A DNA stretch of 64,000 nt from Paenibacillus odorifer. Lineage in GTDB: Bacteria > Bacillota > Bacilli > Paenibacillales > Paenibacillaceae. Under the pieces are notes generated by a model. That model did not search any database and was not told where the DNA came from. It was given only the letters and a program-made list of their open reading frames with translations. Numbering within the stretch: position 1 is the first letter of the stretch; each line of letters opens with the position of its first letter. This document shows, in pieces, positions 17,409-25,399 of the stretch. A program made the translations under genes and the position numbers. Location: assembly GCF_000758725.1 (NCBI RefSeq), contig NZ_CP009428.1, forward strand, positions 868,001-932,000, in the 5' to 3' direction.

Positions 17409-17852
17409 TTAGGAGTTGCCCGCAGCTGCAACACCACTAAAGTTTCTGGCTTGGACATTATTAAAGGGATCTGTTGCAGCTGCATTTGTGAAGATCTCTG
17501 CTGTGTACTGAATTTGACCTGTTGCGACAGCCGCTGGTGGTGGAATATCTACTGCTGTAAAACCGAAAGCTTCATTTTCTCTGCTGATCGCAACCCCAAA
17601 TGTCGTGGTGAAAATGATCGTTCCGTTTCTGCGAACATTAACGGTATTGGTATTGAAAAGAGGATTGTTTTCTACTTTTAGAAATCCGGTCAAAAGTACG
17701 CGGACATTGCCTTGATTCTCAGCCGACACGCCTGCGGTCTGAATACCAATATCCCCAAAAACAAGGGGAGTCGCTGCTAGTGGAATAACTGCTGGTGTAG
17801 CATCCGAAGCAGCTTGGTTGGATAGTCTTAAATCTACAAACTGAATGGTCAT
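17409..17852 (-). CDS. Hypothetical Ala/Thr/Asn-rich beta protein, possible spore-surface protein
   Basis: This 147-residue protein starts at ATG 17852 with a strong AGGAGGTGA site. It has no signal peptide or membrane helix. It is rich in Ala, Thr, Val and Asn, has alternating hydrophobic residues typical of a beta sandwich (GNVRVLLTGFLKVENNPLF, NGTIIFTTTFG), and contains a PPPAAVATG turn. I do not recognise a named family with confidence. The composition recalls small exosporium or coat-associated proteins of spore formers, which is an impression rather than evidence. It is convergent with gshF and divergent from the membrane-anchored protein gene at 18037. Confidence 0.6.
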   Translation of the reverse strand: MTIQFVDLRLSNQAASDATPAVIPLAATPLVFGDIGIQTAGVSAENQGNVRVLLTGFLKVENNPLFNTNTVNVRRNGTIIFTTTFGVAISRENEAFGFTAVDIPPPAAVATGQIQYTAEIFTNAAATDPFNNVQARNFSGVAAAGNS

Positions 17853-18036
17853 ATTATATTCACCTCCTAGAAATAGAATATGATAGAAGGAGAGTTAACT
17901 CTTGGATTTGCTATGTAATTCATCAGCTACCTACTTGCATGGCTTGATGATCAAGTGTTAAATGAAAGAAGGGTTAGAAGTTTAAGGAAAGGCGGGAGCT
18001 ATTATCAAACATAGGAATAAGTCTAAAAGGATATTA

Positions 18037-18591
18037 TTGATTTCATTAATGCTGTTGGCAGTGGTTATCATTGGTGCGGTGGTGCTTGGGGAACGCGGAG
18101 GAATAATGAGTAAATCCGAGAGCTCTTTCAAAAGTCCTGCTGAACCGTCGCCCCTTATCATTACACATGAGAATAGTACAGATGCTATAGAGAACTATGT
18201 CATTCTAAAGACGAGCTGGAATGGAGCGGACTATGATCGGGCCTCCTTTTACTATACGGCTTGGCATAGTGAACCTACGCTTCTAACGGGTCTGCGTCGC
18301 TTGAAACCAGGGGAGAAAATGCAGGTCGACTTTGGAGATTACGCACCGAGTGAAGTCACAATAAACATGGCCTATCTAACTGAGAGCTTTGATGAATCGC
18401 AGCTTCCAATTGTAGAAGTTCCTGTAACACTCGTGGAAGGGAAATATGAATTTGTGAACCCTCCAGCATCCACCAGTGATATTCCCACTTCGGGTCGCGT
18501 CTTTAGTGTTATAGCTAGATGGGGGGAGAACATCTGCGAATATGTCTTTGCATCAGATGGCAAGTTTGATAACTATGAATATGATTTGTGA
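18037..18591 (+). CDS. Membrane-anchored extracytoplasmic hypothetical protein
   Basis: The frame from TTG 18037 gives 184 residues, with AAAAGG six bases upstream. It begins with a single hydrophobic helix (ISLMLLAVVIIGAVVLG) and continues as a soluble, mainly beta domain (about 40-184). If translation instead began at the in-frame ATT at 18001, just after AAAGGCGGG, the N-terminus would gain a normal positive charge block (KHRNKSKR) before the helix. The C-terminal part contains FSVIARWGENICEYVFAS. No family is recognised. A terminator follows at 18610. The topology suggests an exported, membrane-bound domain. Confidence 0.65.
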   Translation: MISLMLLAVVIIGAVVLGERGGIMSKSESSFKSPAEPSPLIITHENSTDAIENYVILKTSWNGADYDRASFYYTAWHSEPTLLTGLRRLKPGEKMQVDFGDYAPSEVTINMAYLTESFDESQLPIVEVPVTLVEGKYEFVNPPASTSDIPTSGRVFSVIARWGENICEYVFASDGKFDNYEYDL

Positions 18592-18609
18592 GGTTAGTCG
18601 AAGATAAGA

Positions 18610-18651
18610 GATGTTCTAAAGCCGGTCCGGTTTTGGAATATCTCTTTTTTT
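18610..18651 (+). terminator. Intrinsic terminator
   Basis: GATGTTCTAAAGCC pairs with GGTTTTGGAATATC through Watson-Crick and wobble pairs, followed by TCTTTTTTT. It separates the 18.0-kb gene from the peroxidase operon. Confidence 0.75.
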
Positions 18652-18713
18652 GTCTCGATTTTAGACAAATCTAACGATGTGTCTATTTTTTAGACAATGC
18701 ACCGTTATTGTCT
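18651..18713. promoter_or_regulatory. Cluster of TGTCT-N7-AGACA palindromes upstream of the peroxidase operon
   Basis: Two palindromes of the form TGTCT-N7-AGACA occur at 18651-18667 and 18680-18696, with centres 29 bp apart. A further half site TGTCT lies at 18709-18713. A third dyad, TTAGA-N4-TCTAA (18661-18674), overlaps the first. The region lies 120-180 bp upstream of the DyP peroxidase start. Repeated identical dyads at this spacing suggest cooperative binding by one repressor or activator. I cannot name it, and no regulator gene is adjacent. Confidence 0.55.
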
Positions 18714-18831
18714 AGATGGGGAGGACTGTTAACCTGATTAACCATTTAGAGCTAAGTTTAATTAGATCGAGAGATGGATGAGAGAATACCCGTTTTTAAT
18801 ATTATGAAGACAACTTTAAGACGAGGGAGGA

Positions 18832-20205
18832 GTGAACGTCATAGGTACAGAAACGGAAGAACTGAATTATGATGACATTCAAGGAATCGTCTTACAAGAA
18901 CGCCCTACCCCTTACGTTGGGACCTATATATTGCTGTCCATCGATCATCAACAGGACGGGAAAGTGATGCTGAAGCGGCTTCTCGACGAAGTGACGTCGG
19001 CCGGACAGTGGAGTAATCCTCACGAAGGTGCTTGGGTCAACGTTGGTTTTACTTATCAAGGACTCCAGAAGCTGGGGATTCCTCAGGAGTCGCTCAACAG
19101 CTTCGACCTGGAGTTCCGGGAGGGTATGGCTGCCCGGGCAGCTAAGCTAGGGGATGTAAACGAAAGCAGCCCGGAGCACTGGGAAGACCCGCTGGGTACT
19201 GACAAAGTCGATGTGGCGCTTGCTCTGTTCGCGCCCACCAAAGAAGCGCTGCTTCAAGCAGAAGAAGCAGCCCGTCGAATCCACTGTGAACTGAATGGTG
19301 TATCCGTCGTTTACCAGCTGGATGTCGGAATGAATCCTGACGGACGTACTCATCTGGGCTTCATGGATGGAATCAGCAATCCGAGAATCGAAGGAAACCA
19401 TGTACTCAACGCGGTGGGGCAGGAAGCGGAGATTAAAGCCGGTGAATTCCTGTTCGGGCATTTAAATGAATCTGGCACCATAACACAGGGACCACAGCCG
19501 GCAGAACTTGGCCACAATGGAAGTTACCTCAGTTTCCGCAAATTGCATATGAGGGTCGCGGCTTTCCGTCGTTATTTGCGGGAGCATGCGGATAATCGGG
19601 AAGAGGAAGAACTTTTGGCCGCTAAAATGGTAGGAAGATGGCCGAGCGGAGCCCCTTTAAGTCTGGCTCCTGAAGCAGATGACCCGGCACTGGGCGAAGA
19701 TGTCAGCCGACGGAACGCATTTACGTACGGGGATGATCATAAAGGGTTGAAATGTCCGGTAAGCTCGCATATCCGTCGTGCATTTCCCCGTAACAGCTTG
19801 CAGGGTTCGGTTGTTAATGTGAACATCCACCGGTTGCTCCGGCGGTCAACGATGTATGGCCCTATACTGCCAAAAGGTGTAATGGAGGATGATGGTCAGG
19901 ATAGAGGCCTTATTTTTGCAGGTATATGCAGCTCATTGTCCCGCCAATTCGAGTTTATCAAGACCGATTGGTTAAATGGAGGCAATTTCGCGGGTATGTC
20001 AACCGAGAAAGACCCTATTACCGGTAAGAATGAGGGGGAAGGGATGTTTACCATTCCGGACAAACCTATTCGCCACCGGATGAAAGAAATTCCAAGTTTT
20101 TCAATCACCAAAGGCGGGGAGTATTTCTTTGTTCCCAGCATGACTGCATTACGGTGGATGGCAGAGTTGGATCAACATATATCTAAGGAGGAATTAACAT
20201 GTTAG
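18832..20205 (+). CDS. DyP-type heme peroxidase
   Basis: This 457-residue protein matches the dye-decolorizing peroxidase family. The diagnostic distal motif GFMDG is at residues 176-180 (in LGFMDGISNP). The proximal heme-ligand His is probably His313 in CPVSSHIRRAFPRN. The length and extra insertions fit the longer class C/D-type DyPs. There is no signal peptide, so it should be cytoplasmic unless packaged. The GTG start lies immediately behind AGGGAGG, an unusually tight spacing. The stop overlaps the next gene by 7 bp. It forms an operon with an unknown protein and an SrpA-type catalase, so three heme or redox proteins are probably made together. Confidence 0.9.
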   Translation: MNVIGTETEELNYDDIQGIVLQERPTPYVGTYILLSIDHQQDGKVMLKRLLDEVTSAGQWSNPHEGAWVNVGFTYQGLQKLGIPQESLNSFDLEFREGMAARAAKLGDVNESSPEHWEDPLGTDKVDVALALFAPTKEALLQAEEAARRIHCELNGVSVVYQLDVGMNPDGRTHLGFMDGISNPRIEGNHVLNAVGQEAEIKAGEFLFGHLNESGTITQGPQPAELGHNGSYLSFRKLHMRVAAFRRYLREHADNREEEELLAAKMVGRWPSGAPLSLAPEADDPALGEDVSRRNAFTYGDDHKGLKCPVSSHIRRAFPRNSLQGSVVNVNIHRLLRRSTMYGPILPKGVMEDDGQDRGLIFAGICSSLSRQFEFIKTDWLNGGNFAGMSTEKDPITGKNEGEGMFTIPDKPIRHRMKEIPSFSITKGGEYFFVPSMTALRWMAELDQHISKEELTC

Positions 20206-20693
20206 AAGGACAAGATCAGACTAATCCGATTACAAGCGCTGGACGTGCCGGCCTGCGGGAAGGTGAAATATCTGAGCTTACCATCATTGCGCCGCTTAAA
20301 GATGGTGGGGCGGATCGTCTCCGTGAGAAGCTGAAAAAAAGCGCATCGAGACAAGCCGAAACGATGGCGAAGATCGCGACCGTTCACGACATGCGCTTCG
20401 TAATCTTTGATAACGACACGCGGCTGTTGTTCGCGACGGCTTATGATGGCGACTGGGATAGTTATATTGATGATTTTGGAACTGAAATTCCAGAGTTGTT
20501 GAATAACATGTTTAATGAAGTGAAGGATTTTCCGGGAATTGAATCTTCGGAAGCGAAAGATTTCATCGCCAACCATCAGATCACTGCATCTGGCTGGTAC
20601 AGTGCTTATCCCGATGCCACGGTCAGAGATATTTGGCGTGGACAGCGAATTACGAAGGCCTGGAACGACCTACTTGACGCATCACAAAGCTGA
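20199..20693 (+). CDS. Uncharacterised protein coupled to the DyP peroxidase
   Basis: This 164-residue soluble protein starts at ATG 20199, within the end of the peroxidase gene, and has AAGGAGG upstream. It contains SELTIIAPLKDGGADRLREK near the N-terminus and MRFVIFDNDTRLLFATAYDG in the middle, a pattern of alternating strands and helices that could form a ferredoxin-like fold. The C-terminus has GWYSAYPDATVRDIWRGQRI. There is no signal peptide or Cys-rich motif. I do not recognise the family. Overlap with DyP and the catalase downstream imply a partner role in the same redox pathway. Confidence 0.75.
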   Translation: MLEGQDQTNPITSAGRAGLREGEISELTIIAPLKDGGADRLREKLKKSASRQAETMAKIATVHDMRFVIFDNDTRLLFATAYDGDWDSYIDDFGTEIPELLNNMFNEVKDFPGIESSEAKDFIANHQITASGWYSAYPDATVRDIWRGQRITKAWNDLLDASQS

Positions 20694-20700
20694 AAAACTA

Positions 20701-20725
20701 GAAAAGGGGGCCTTGTCCCCTTTTC
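20701..20725 (+). other. Intercistronic hairpin between the unknown gene and the catalase
   Basis: GAAAAGGGG (20701-20709) pairs perfectly with CCCCTTTTC (20717-20725) around a 7-nt loop. No T-tract follows, so it is more likely an mRNA-processing or attenuating structure than a full terminator. Confidence 0.5.
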
Positions 20726-20757
20726 CTTCCTGATAAATTACAAAGAGGTGAACGAAA

Positions 20758-21693
20758 ATGAACAATAATAAATCAGTGTCGTCTGAACTCGCAGAAGAAG
20801 CAGTAAACTCCATTGAGGAGGTAGCAGGCAAATATCCGGGTTATCGACGCGCGCACGCCAAAGGTGTTGTCTACCAGGCGGTGTTCACCCCTAACGGCCA
20901 AGCGGGTCCTTTGACAACAGCGGCACATTTGCAAAATCATGAGGTGCAAGCTCTCGTACGCTTCTCCAATAGCTCGACTAATCCGTCCATCCCTGATGTT
21001 TTTTCGCCTGCAAAAGGAATGGCGGTTCAGTTTGTATTGCCTGATGGGGGCGTGACAAGTTTGGTGACAATTACATTACCGATCTTTTTTGCCAAAACAC
21101 CGCAATCCTTTATTAATATCTTACGTACAATTAAAGAAAATTCGTTTGAGGGAGCGACCATTGCAGACAAATTCAAAGCGGTCATGGAGAAGTATTCGGA
21201 AAGCCGGGCTGGGCTTCAAGCCGTGAAAATGCTGCAATCGCCACTCAGTTTTGCAACCAATCGTTATCATTCCATTCATGCCTATTACTTCATCAATGCT
21301 GCTGGCGAGCGGCGGGCTATTAAATATGAGTGGGAACCGGAAGCGGGTCTGCACTTTCTGGTCAAGGAAGAGGTGGAGAATCGATCTCCCGATTATTTGG
21401 AGGATGAACTAATCGAGAGACTTTCCAAAGGTCCTGTGACGTTTCAATTGACAGTAATTCTCGGACAGGAGGGAGATCCTACGGATGACCCGACGTCTGC
21501 TTGGCCCGAAGACCGGGAACGGATTGTCGTCGGACATTTGTCGATCACCGGCGTGGCAGACGAGAAGGCTCAAGAGTACGTCTTTGATCCGACGGTTGTA
21601 CCTGCCGGCATTGAATGCTCAGAAGATCCTATTCTGAACTTCCGTCATGATGCCTATGCGGAGTCACATTCCCGTCGAAGTACTAATCAGTAA
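20758..21693 (+). CDS. Minimal catalase-family heme protein (SrpA type)
   Basis: This 311-residue protein of the catalase superfamily is much shorter than classical catalases (about 480 or more). N-terminal AHAKG, the heme-pocket stretch VRFSNSSTNP and the RYHSIHAYYFIN segment match the SrpA-like group. DAYAESHSRR near the C-terminus holds Tyr300, the expected proximal heme ligand, with the following Arg pair. AGAGGTG precedes ATG 20758. The genes upstream encode a DyP peroxidase and an unknown protein. Such short catalases may act as peroxidases or peroxygenase-like enzymes rather than removing bulk H2O2. A terminator follows at 21725. Confidence 0.88.
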   Translation: MNNNKSVSSELAEEAVNSIEEVAGKYPGYRRAHAKGVVYQAVFTPNGQAGPLTTAAHLQNHEVQALVRFSNSSTNPSIPDVFSPAKGMAVQFVLPDGGVTSLVTITLPIFFAKTPQSFINILRTIKENSFEGATIADKFKAVMEKYSESRAGLQAVKMLQSPLSFATNRYHSIHAYYFINAAGERRAIKYEWEPEAGLHFLVKEEVENRSPDYLEDELIERLSKGPVTFQLTVILGQEGDPTDDPTSAWPEDRERIVVGHLSITGVADEKAQEYVFDPTVVPAGIECSEDPILNFRHDAYAESHSRRSTNQ

Positions 21694-21724
21694 GCATTTA
21701 TTTTATATTCTATTAATATGATCG

Positions 21725-21768
21725 GGCTGTCCTAAAATGTCTGCCGACATCCTTAGGGCAGTCTTTTT
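21725..21768 (+). terminator. Intrinsic terminator after the peroxidase/catalase operon
   Basis: GGCTGTCCTAA (21725-21735) pairs with TTAGGGCAGTC (21753-21763), using two wobbles, followed by TTTTT. Confidence 0.8.
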
Positions 21769-21829
21769 AGGTATGCCTTGTGACACTCTTGTAACAGAGA
21801 TTGGCTACGATAGGTTACGAGGTGAGAGA

Positions 21830-23101
21830 ATGAAGAAGTTTAAAGGGTTTATCGTATTGATTTTGTTGGCAGTTGTAGGATGCAGTGCAGCAACACCACA
21901 AGCAAATCTTGAACCGGATAAGGAGGTAAAGAAAGAGGTCAATGAGAAGATCGTTTTCTGGGATCAACAGCGAAAAGGAACAAATTTTATGAACTCCAAA
22001 TCTATACCCGAAAATTATGATGCGGCGAAAGAAAATAATATAGAGTTCATTCGACTTGCGCCAGATAAATGGGCAAAAGATAGTGATTTCCTGTTTAACG
22101 ATCAACCGGATGCCAATCCAGACAAAGACTTTTTAATAGGGAATGCAGATAAATACGAGGGGCTTGTTGAGGACGATTTCACAGCGTTAAAGGCAGACTT
22201 GGATGCAGCCGAGGCGCGGGGTTCAAAAGTAGTGCTGACAGTCCTTAGTCTGCCCGGAGATCGGTGGCGACAGTTTAATGATTATACAAATGATGATCGA
22301 ATCTGGAAGGATTTCAGTTATCATGAACAAGCGGCAACGTTTTGGAAGGATCTTGCGGAAAGATTAAAAGATCATCCTGCAGTGGTCGGCTATAATCTTA
22401 TTAATGAGCCACATCCTGAACAAGCTACTGGATTTAATGATTTCTGGACAGAGGATTACAACGAGTGGTATAGCTCAGTGGAGAATACTCCGGCGGATTT
22501 GAATCTTTTATATGAGACTATTGTGACAGCGATTCGAACCGTAGATACGGAAACCCCTATTATCGTTAATTCAGGTCTGTATGCCACGCCATGGGCCTTT
22601 AAATATTTGAAACCAATCGATGATGCAAATGTATTATATGCTTTTCATATGTATGAACCTTACGAACTCACCAGCCAAAATAAGAAAAAAGGCTTAACCT
22701 ATGAATATCCTGGAACGGTTAAAGTGGGTGAGGAGAAGACGGAAAAAGCATTTAATAAGAAAGCTTTAAAGGATTTTCTAGAACCTATCGCACAGTGGGC
22801 AGAAAAGAATAACATCCCTGCTAATCGTATTGTCGCTGAAGAATTTGGCACGAACCGGCTTGTAAAAGGTGCAGATCAATACTTGGCTGATTTAATCTCG
22901 ATTTTTGATGATTACGGCTGGCACTGGGCGTTTTATGCGTTCCGGGAGGATACTTGGGATGGCATGGATTATGAACTTGGCATTGAGCCTCCAACCTGGG
23001 AGTATTGGGAAGCGATAGAGAAGGGTGAACAGCCTGATCGAAAGACAGTCGATAACCCGATATGGAACGTACTGACGAAGGGACTAGAGAAGTTGCAATA
23101 G
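21830..23101 (+). CDS. Lipoprotein glycoside hydrolase, GH5-like (cellulase family)
   Basis: I chose ATG 21830 (MKKFKGFIVLILLAVVGCS), after GAGGTGAG, giving 423 residues. The longer upstream frame runs through a terminator. The signal peptide ends in the lipobox AVVGC, so the protein should be lipid-anchored outside the membrane. The rest is a clan GH-A TIM barrel. The probable acid/base is Glu193 in LINEPHPEQ and the probable nucleophile is Glu338 in VAEEFGTNR. Aromatic residues line the cleft (WDQQRKGTNF, LAPDKW, WHWAFYAF). This fits GH5-type endo-glycanases; the substrate is undetermined. It stands alone between two terminators. Confidence 0.85.
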   Translation: MKKFKGFIVLILLAVVGCSAATPQANLEPDKEVKKEVNEKIVFWDQQRKGTNFMNSKSIPENYDAAKENNIEFIRLAPDKWAKDSDFLFNDQPDANPDKDFLIGNADKYEGLVEDDFTALKADLDAAEARGSKVVLTVLSLPGDRWRQFNDYTNDDRIWKDFSYHEQAATFWKDLAERLKDHPAVVGYNLINEPHPEQATGFNDFWTEDYNEWYSSVENTPADLNLLYETIVTAIRTVDTETPIIVNSGLYATPWAFKYLKPIDDANVLYAFHMYEPYELTSQNKKKGLTYEYPGTVKVGEEKTEKAFNKKALKDFLEPIAQWAEKNNIPANRIVAEEFGTNRLVKGADQYLADLISIFDDYGWHWAFYAFREDTWDGMDYELGIEPPTWEYWEAIEKGEQPDRKTVDNPIWNVLTKGLEKLQ

Positions 23102-23120
23102 CGTAGCATGAAAATATATG

Positions 23121-23156
23121 AAAAGGTGAAACCTGTAAAGGATTTCGCCTTTTTCT
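23121..23156 (+). terminator. Intrinsic terminator after the GH5 gene
   Basis: AAAAGGTGAAA pairs with TTTCGCCTTTT around a short loop, and the T-tract is part of the closing arm. Confidence 0.7.
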
Positions 23157-23187
23157 TCTGATAACTACAGCAAGGAGAATCTAAACT

Positions 23188-23835
23188 TTGAATATCTTAA
23201 TTGCGGATGATGAGAAACATATGACCACTATATTGAAGACTTATTTTGAAAAAGAAGGCTATAACGTTTGGACAGCTGCGGATGGTGAGGAGGCGCTTGA
23301 GCTCTTTTTTTCGAATAGGATCGATCTTGTGGTGCTGGATTGGATGATGCCTAAGCGAAGCGGTCTTGAGGTCTGTAATGAAATCAAGAAGGTTAGTTTG
23401 GCTAAAGTTGTAATGCTGACCGCAAGGTCTTCCCATGATGATGAATTCAGTGCCTTGGATATAGGGGCAGATGAATATATAAGAAAACCATTCGACCCAC
23501 GGATTTTGATGCTTAGAATTAAAAAAATGCTAGGCACCGAAAAAGTGGCTGCGATTAGGGATTTAGAAATCGATTTTGAGCGGAAGAAAGTGTACAAGAA
23601 TGGGGCAGAACTGGCGTTATATAAAAAAGAATTTGAATTGCTAACCTTCCTGTACGAGCATAAAGGGCGTATTTTATCCAGAGATGCCTTATTGTCTGCG
23701 GTTTGGGGAATGGATTATCTGGGCGAAGAAAGAACGGTAGATACGCATATTAAGAGGCTGCGCGATAAGATTGGGGCCGACCACGTGATCACGCATAGGG
23801 GAATGGGGTACAGCTTCCATGATAAAAATCCATAA
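23188..23835 (+). CDS. OmpR/PhoB-type response regulator
   Basis: This 215-residue regulator starts at TTG 23188, behind AAGGAG. The receiver domain (1-115) has the acidic pair at DDE (7-9), the phospho-acceptor Asp51 (VVLDWMMP) and the conserved Thr and Lys (MLTARS, IRKPF). The C-terminal winged helix (about 125-212) contains LYKKEFELLTFLYEH and the recognition segment ERTVDTHIKRLRDKI. It overlaps the histidine kinase gene by 17 bp, so the two are a cognate pair. No target transporter is adjacent, and the stimulus cannot be predicted from context. Confidence 0.92.
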   Translation: MNILIADDEKHMTTILKTYFEKEGYNVWTAADGEEALELFFSNRIDLVVLDWMMPKRSGLEVCNEIKKVSLAKVVMLTARSSHDDEFSALDIGADEYIRKPFDPRILMLRIKKMLGTEKVAAIRDLEIDFERKKVYKNGAELALYKKEFELLTFLYEHKGRILSRDALLSAVWGMDYLGEERTVDTHIKRLRDKIGADHVITHRGMGYSFHDKNP

Positions 23836-25228
23836 AATAAGTACGAAGTTATTGATCATGGTGAGCATTATTTTGCTGATTGTTTTTGGTACGTCTTATT
23901 TCTTGCACAACTATTTCTCAGCAGATTATTACCTATACAAAATGAAAACCAAGATCAACACCATTTATGACGAAGTAAAGGATCTCCGTTTGGATCAACT
24001 CTTGGAAAATGAAAGCAGGATCGAGAACAATAATAACGTAACGATTGTTAGGGTTGAAAACAGTGGAAGTACAGCAGAAATTAACGAAAATATTCAATTT
24101 GCGTTGTTTAAAGATAAGGTGGCACTTAATAAATTTTGGATCACAGATGAGGTATTACAAAAAGTAAAACAAGGCAACACGGTTAATCTTTTATTTAATC
24201 AGGGTAAATTGAAATCGAGTCTGTTAACGAAAATATACGAGCAGGATAGCAGTCTGATCCTCATCGGAACTGTGGTTGTGCACAATACAGATGCCTTGAC
24301 CCTCGTAAATCAATTCAGCTTTTACTCCATTCTACTGGGGATTATTATCAGTTTGCTGTTAGTGGCTTACTTTTCAAAAAAGATCATTACACCGTTAGAA
24401 CAATTGCAGGATGTCGCAAAGGATATATCCAATCTCGATTTTAAACAAGTGACGATTCAAACGGGGGATGAAATCGAAGAGCTCTCGAAAAGCATCAATC
24501 ATATGAGTCAGCGTCTAAAGAGCACCCATGCCAAATTGGAGGAGAAAAATCAAAGTTTAAATACCCTTATCTCAAGCATTTCGCATGAAGTGAAAACACC
24601 ATTATCCTTAATCCAAGCATATACGATTGGCATTCAGGACGGTCTGGATGATGGCACGTATACGGATATCATTTTGGAGCAAGTGATGTATACGTCGGAT
24701 ATGGTGGATTATTTAATTAAATTGTCCAAGATCCAGAAGTCAGAAGTGCATAAAGAGCCTTTTGATCTTAAAGAGCTTCTGCTAAAAGTGATCTCACAAT
24801 ATAATATTACGTTAAAAAATAAAAACATAACCTTAATGAGCGACTTTCATTCGCTTGAATCCTCTATCGTTGAAGAAGATATCAGCCAAATCGAGATAGT
24901 ATTCAACAACTTAATTAGTAATGCCATTAAGTATGGTGAAGAGGATTTTTTTGAAATAAAACTACGGAGTGACACTACGCGTACATTAAAATTTACGATC
25001 TCCAATAAAACCACTCGCCTAAAAACGGAGCATTTAGCGTATATCTGGGACCCATTCTATGTAATTGAAGAGTCTCGAAATAAAGAAATCTCCGGTACTG
25101 GACTTGGCCTGTCCATCGTCGCGGAGATTCTTGGCAAAAATGATCTGAAATACGAGTCCAGATTAGAGGACTCATATATTAGTTTTAGTATTTGGTTTGA
25201 AGTTAAGGAGGGAATTTTGGAACTGTAG
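23819..25228 (+). CDS. Membrane sensor histidine kinase
   Basis: This 469-residue kinase has an N-terminal membrane helix (about 9-30), an extracytoplasmic sensor region (30-155), a second helix (about 160-182) and a HAMP linker (about 183-235). The phospho-acceptor His256 lies in SSISHEVKTPLS. The catalytic ATPase domain has an N box (NLISNAIKYG) and a G box (GTGLGLSI). It partners the response regulator encoded just upstream, whose gene overlaps its start. The stop codon is followed within a few bases by copy B of a structured intergenic repeat, so there is no room for a conventional 3' terminator unless the repeat provides it. Confidence 0.92.
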   Translation: MIKIHKISTKLLIMVSIILLIVFGTSYFLHNYFSADYYLYKMKTKINTIYDEVKDLRLDQLLENESRIENNNNVTIVRVENSGSTAEINENIQFALFKDKVALNKFWITDEVLQKVKQGNTVNLLFNQGKLKSSLLTKIYEQDSSLILIGTVVVHNTDALTLVNQFSFYSILLGIIISLLLVAYFSKKIITPLEQLQDVAKDISNLDFKQVTIQTGDEIEELSKSINHMSQRLKSTHAKLEEKNQSLNTLISSISHEVKTPLSLIQAYTIGIQDGLDDGTYTDIILEQVMYTSDMVDYLIKLSKIQKSEVHKEPFDLKELLLKVISQYNITLKNKNITLMSDFHSLESSIVEEDISQIEIVFNNLISNAIKYGEEDFFEIKLRSDTTRTLKFTISNKTTRLKTEHLAYIWDPFYVIEESRNKEISGTGLGLSIVAEILGKNDLKYESRLEDSYISFSIWFEVKEGILEL

Positions 25229-25229
25229 G

Positions 25230-25365
25230 AGCGTTAGCGTTCGCCTGAAAGCTTTCCGAAGGAAAGCTCGCATCGGAAGCATAAGCTGTCTCCGGATGTT
25301 ATCCGCTGATAGCGGTAAAATCAAAAACATCTGGAGACAACAGCGACCGAAAGTCCAACATTCCC
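25230..25365 (+). repeat. Structured intergenic repeat, copy B
   Basis: This copy matches the reverse complement of the segment at 9905-10062. Hairpin 1 (AGCTTTCC 25250-25257, GAA, GGAAAGCT 25261-25268) is identical in both. Hairpin 2 pairs GTCTCCGGATGTT (25288-25300) with AACATCTGGAGAC (25326-25338). Relative to copy A, two base pairs have changed on both sides, keeping the stem. An apical CCGC/GCGG stem (about 25303-25315) is present here. The element begins at the stop codon of the kinase gene and lies between convergent genes. Confidence 0.75.
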
Positions 25366-25399
25366 GCAGTTACGCCCATCACCTTTTCCCTGAGTGCCT

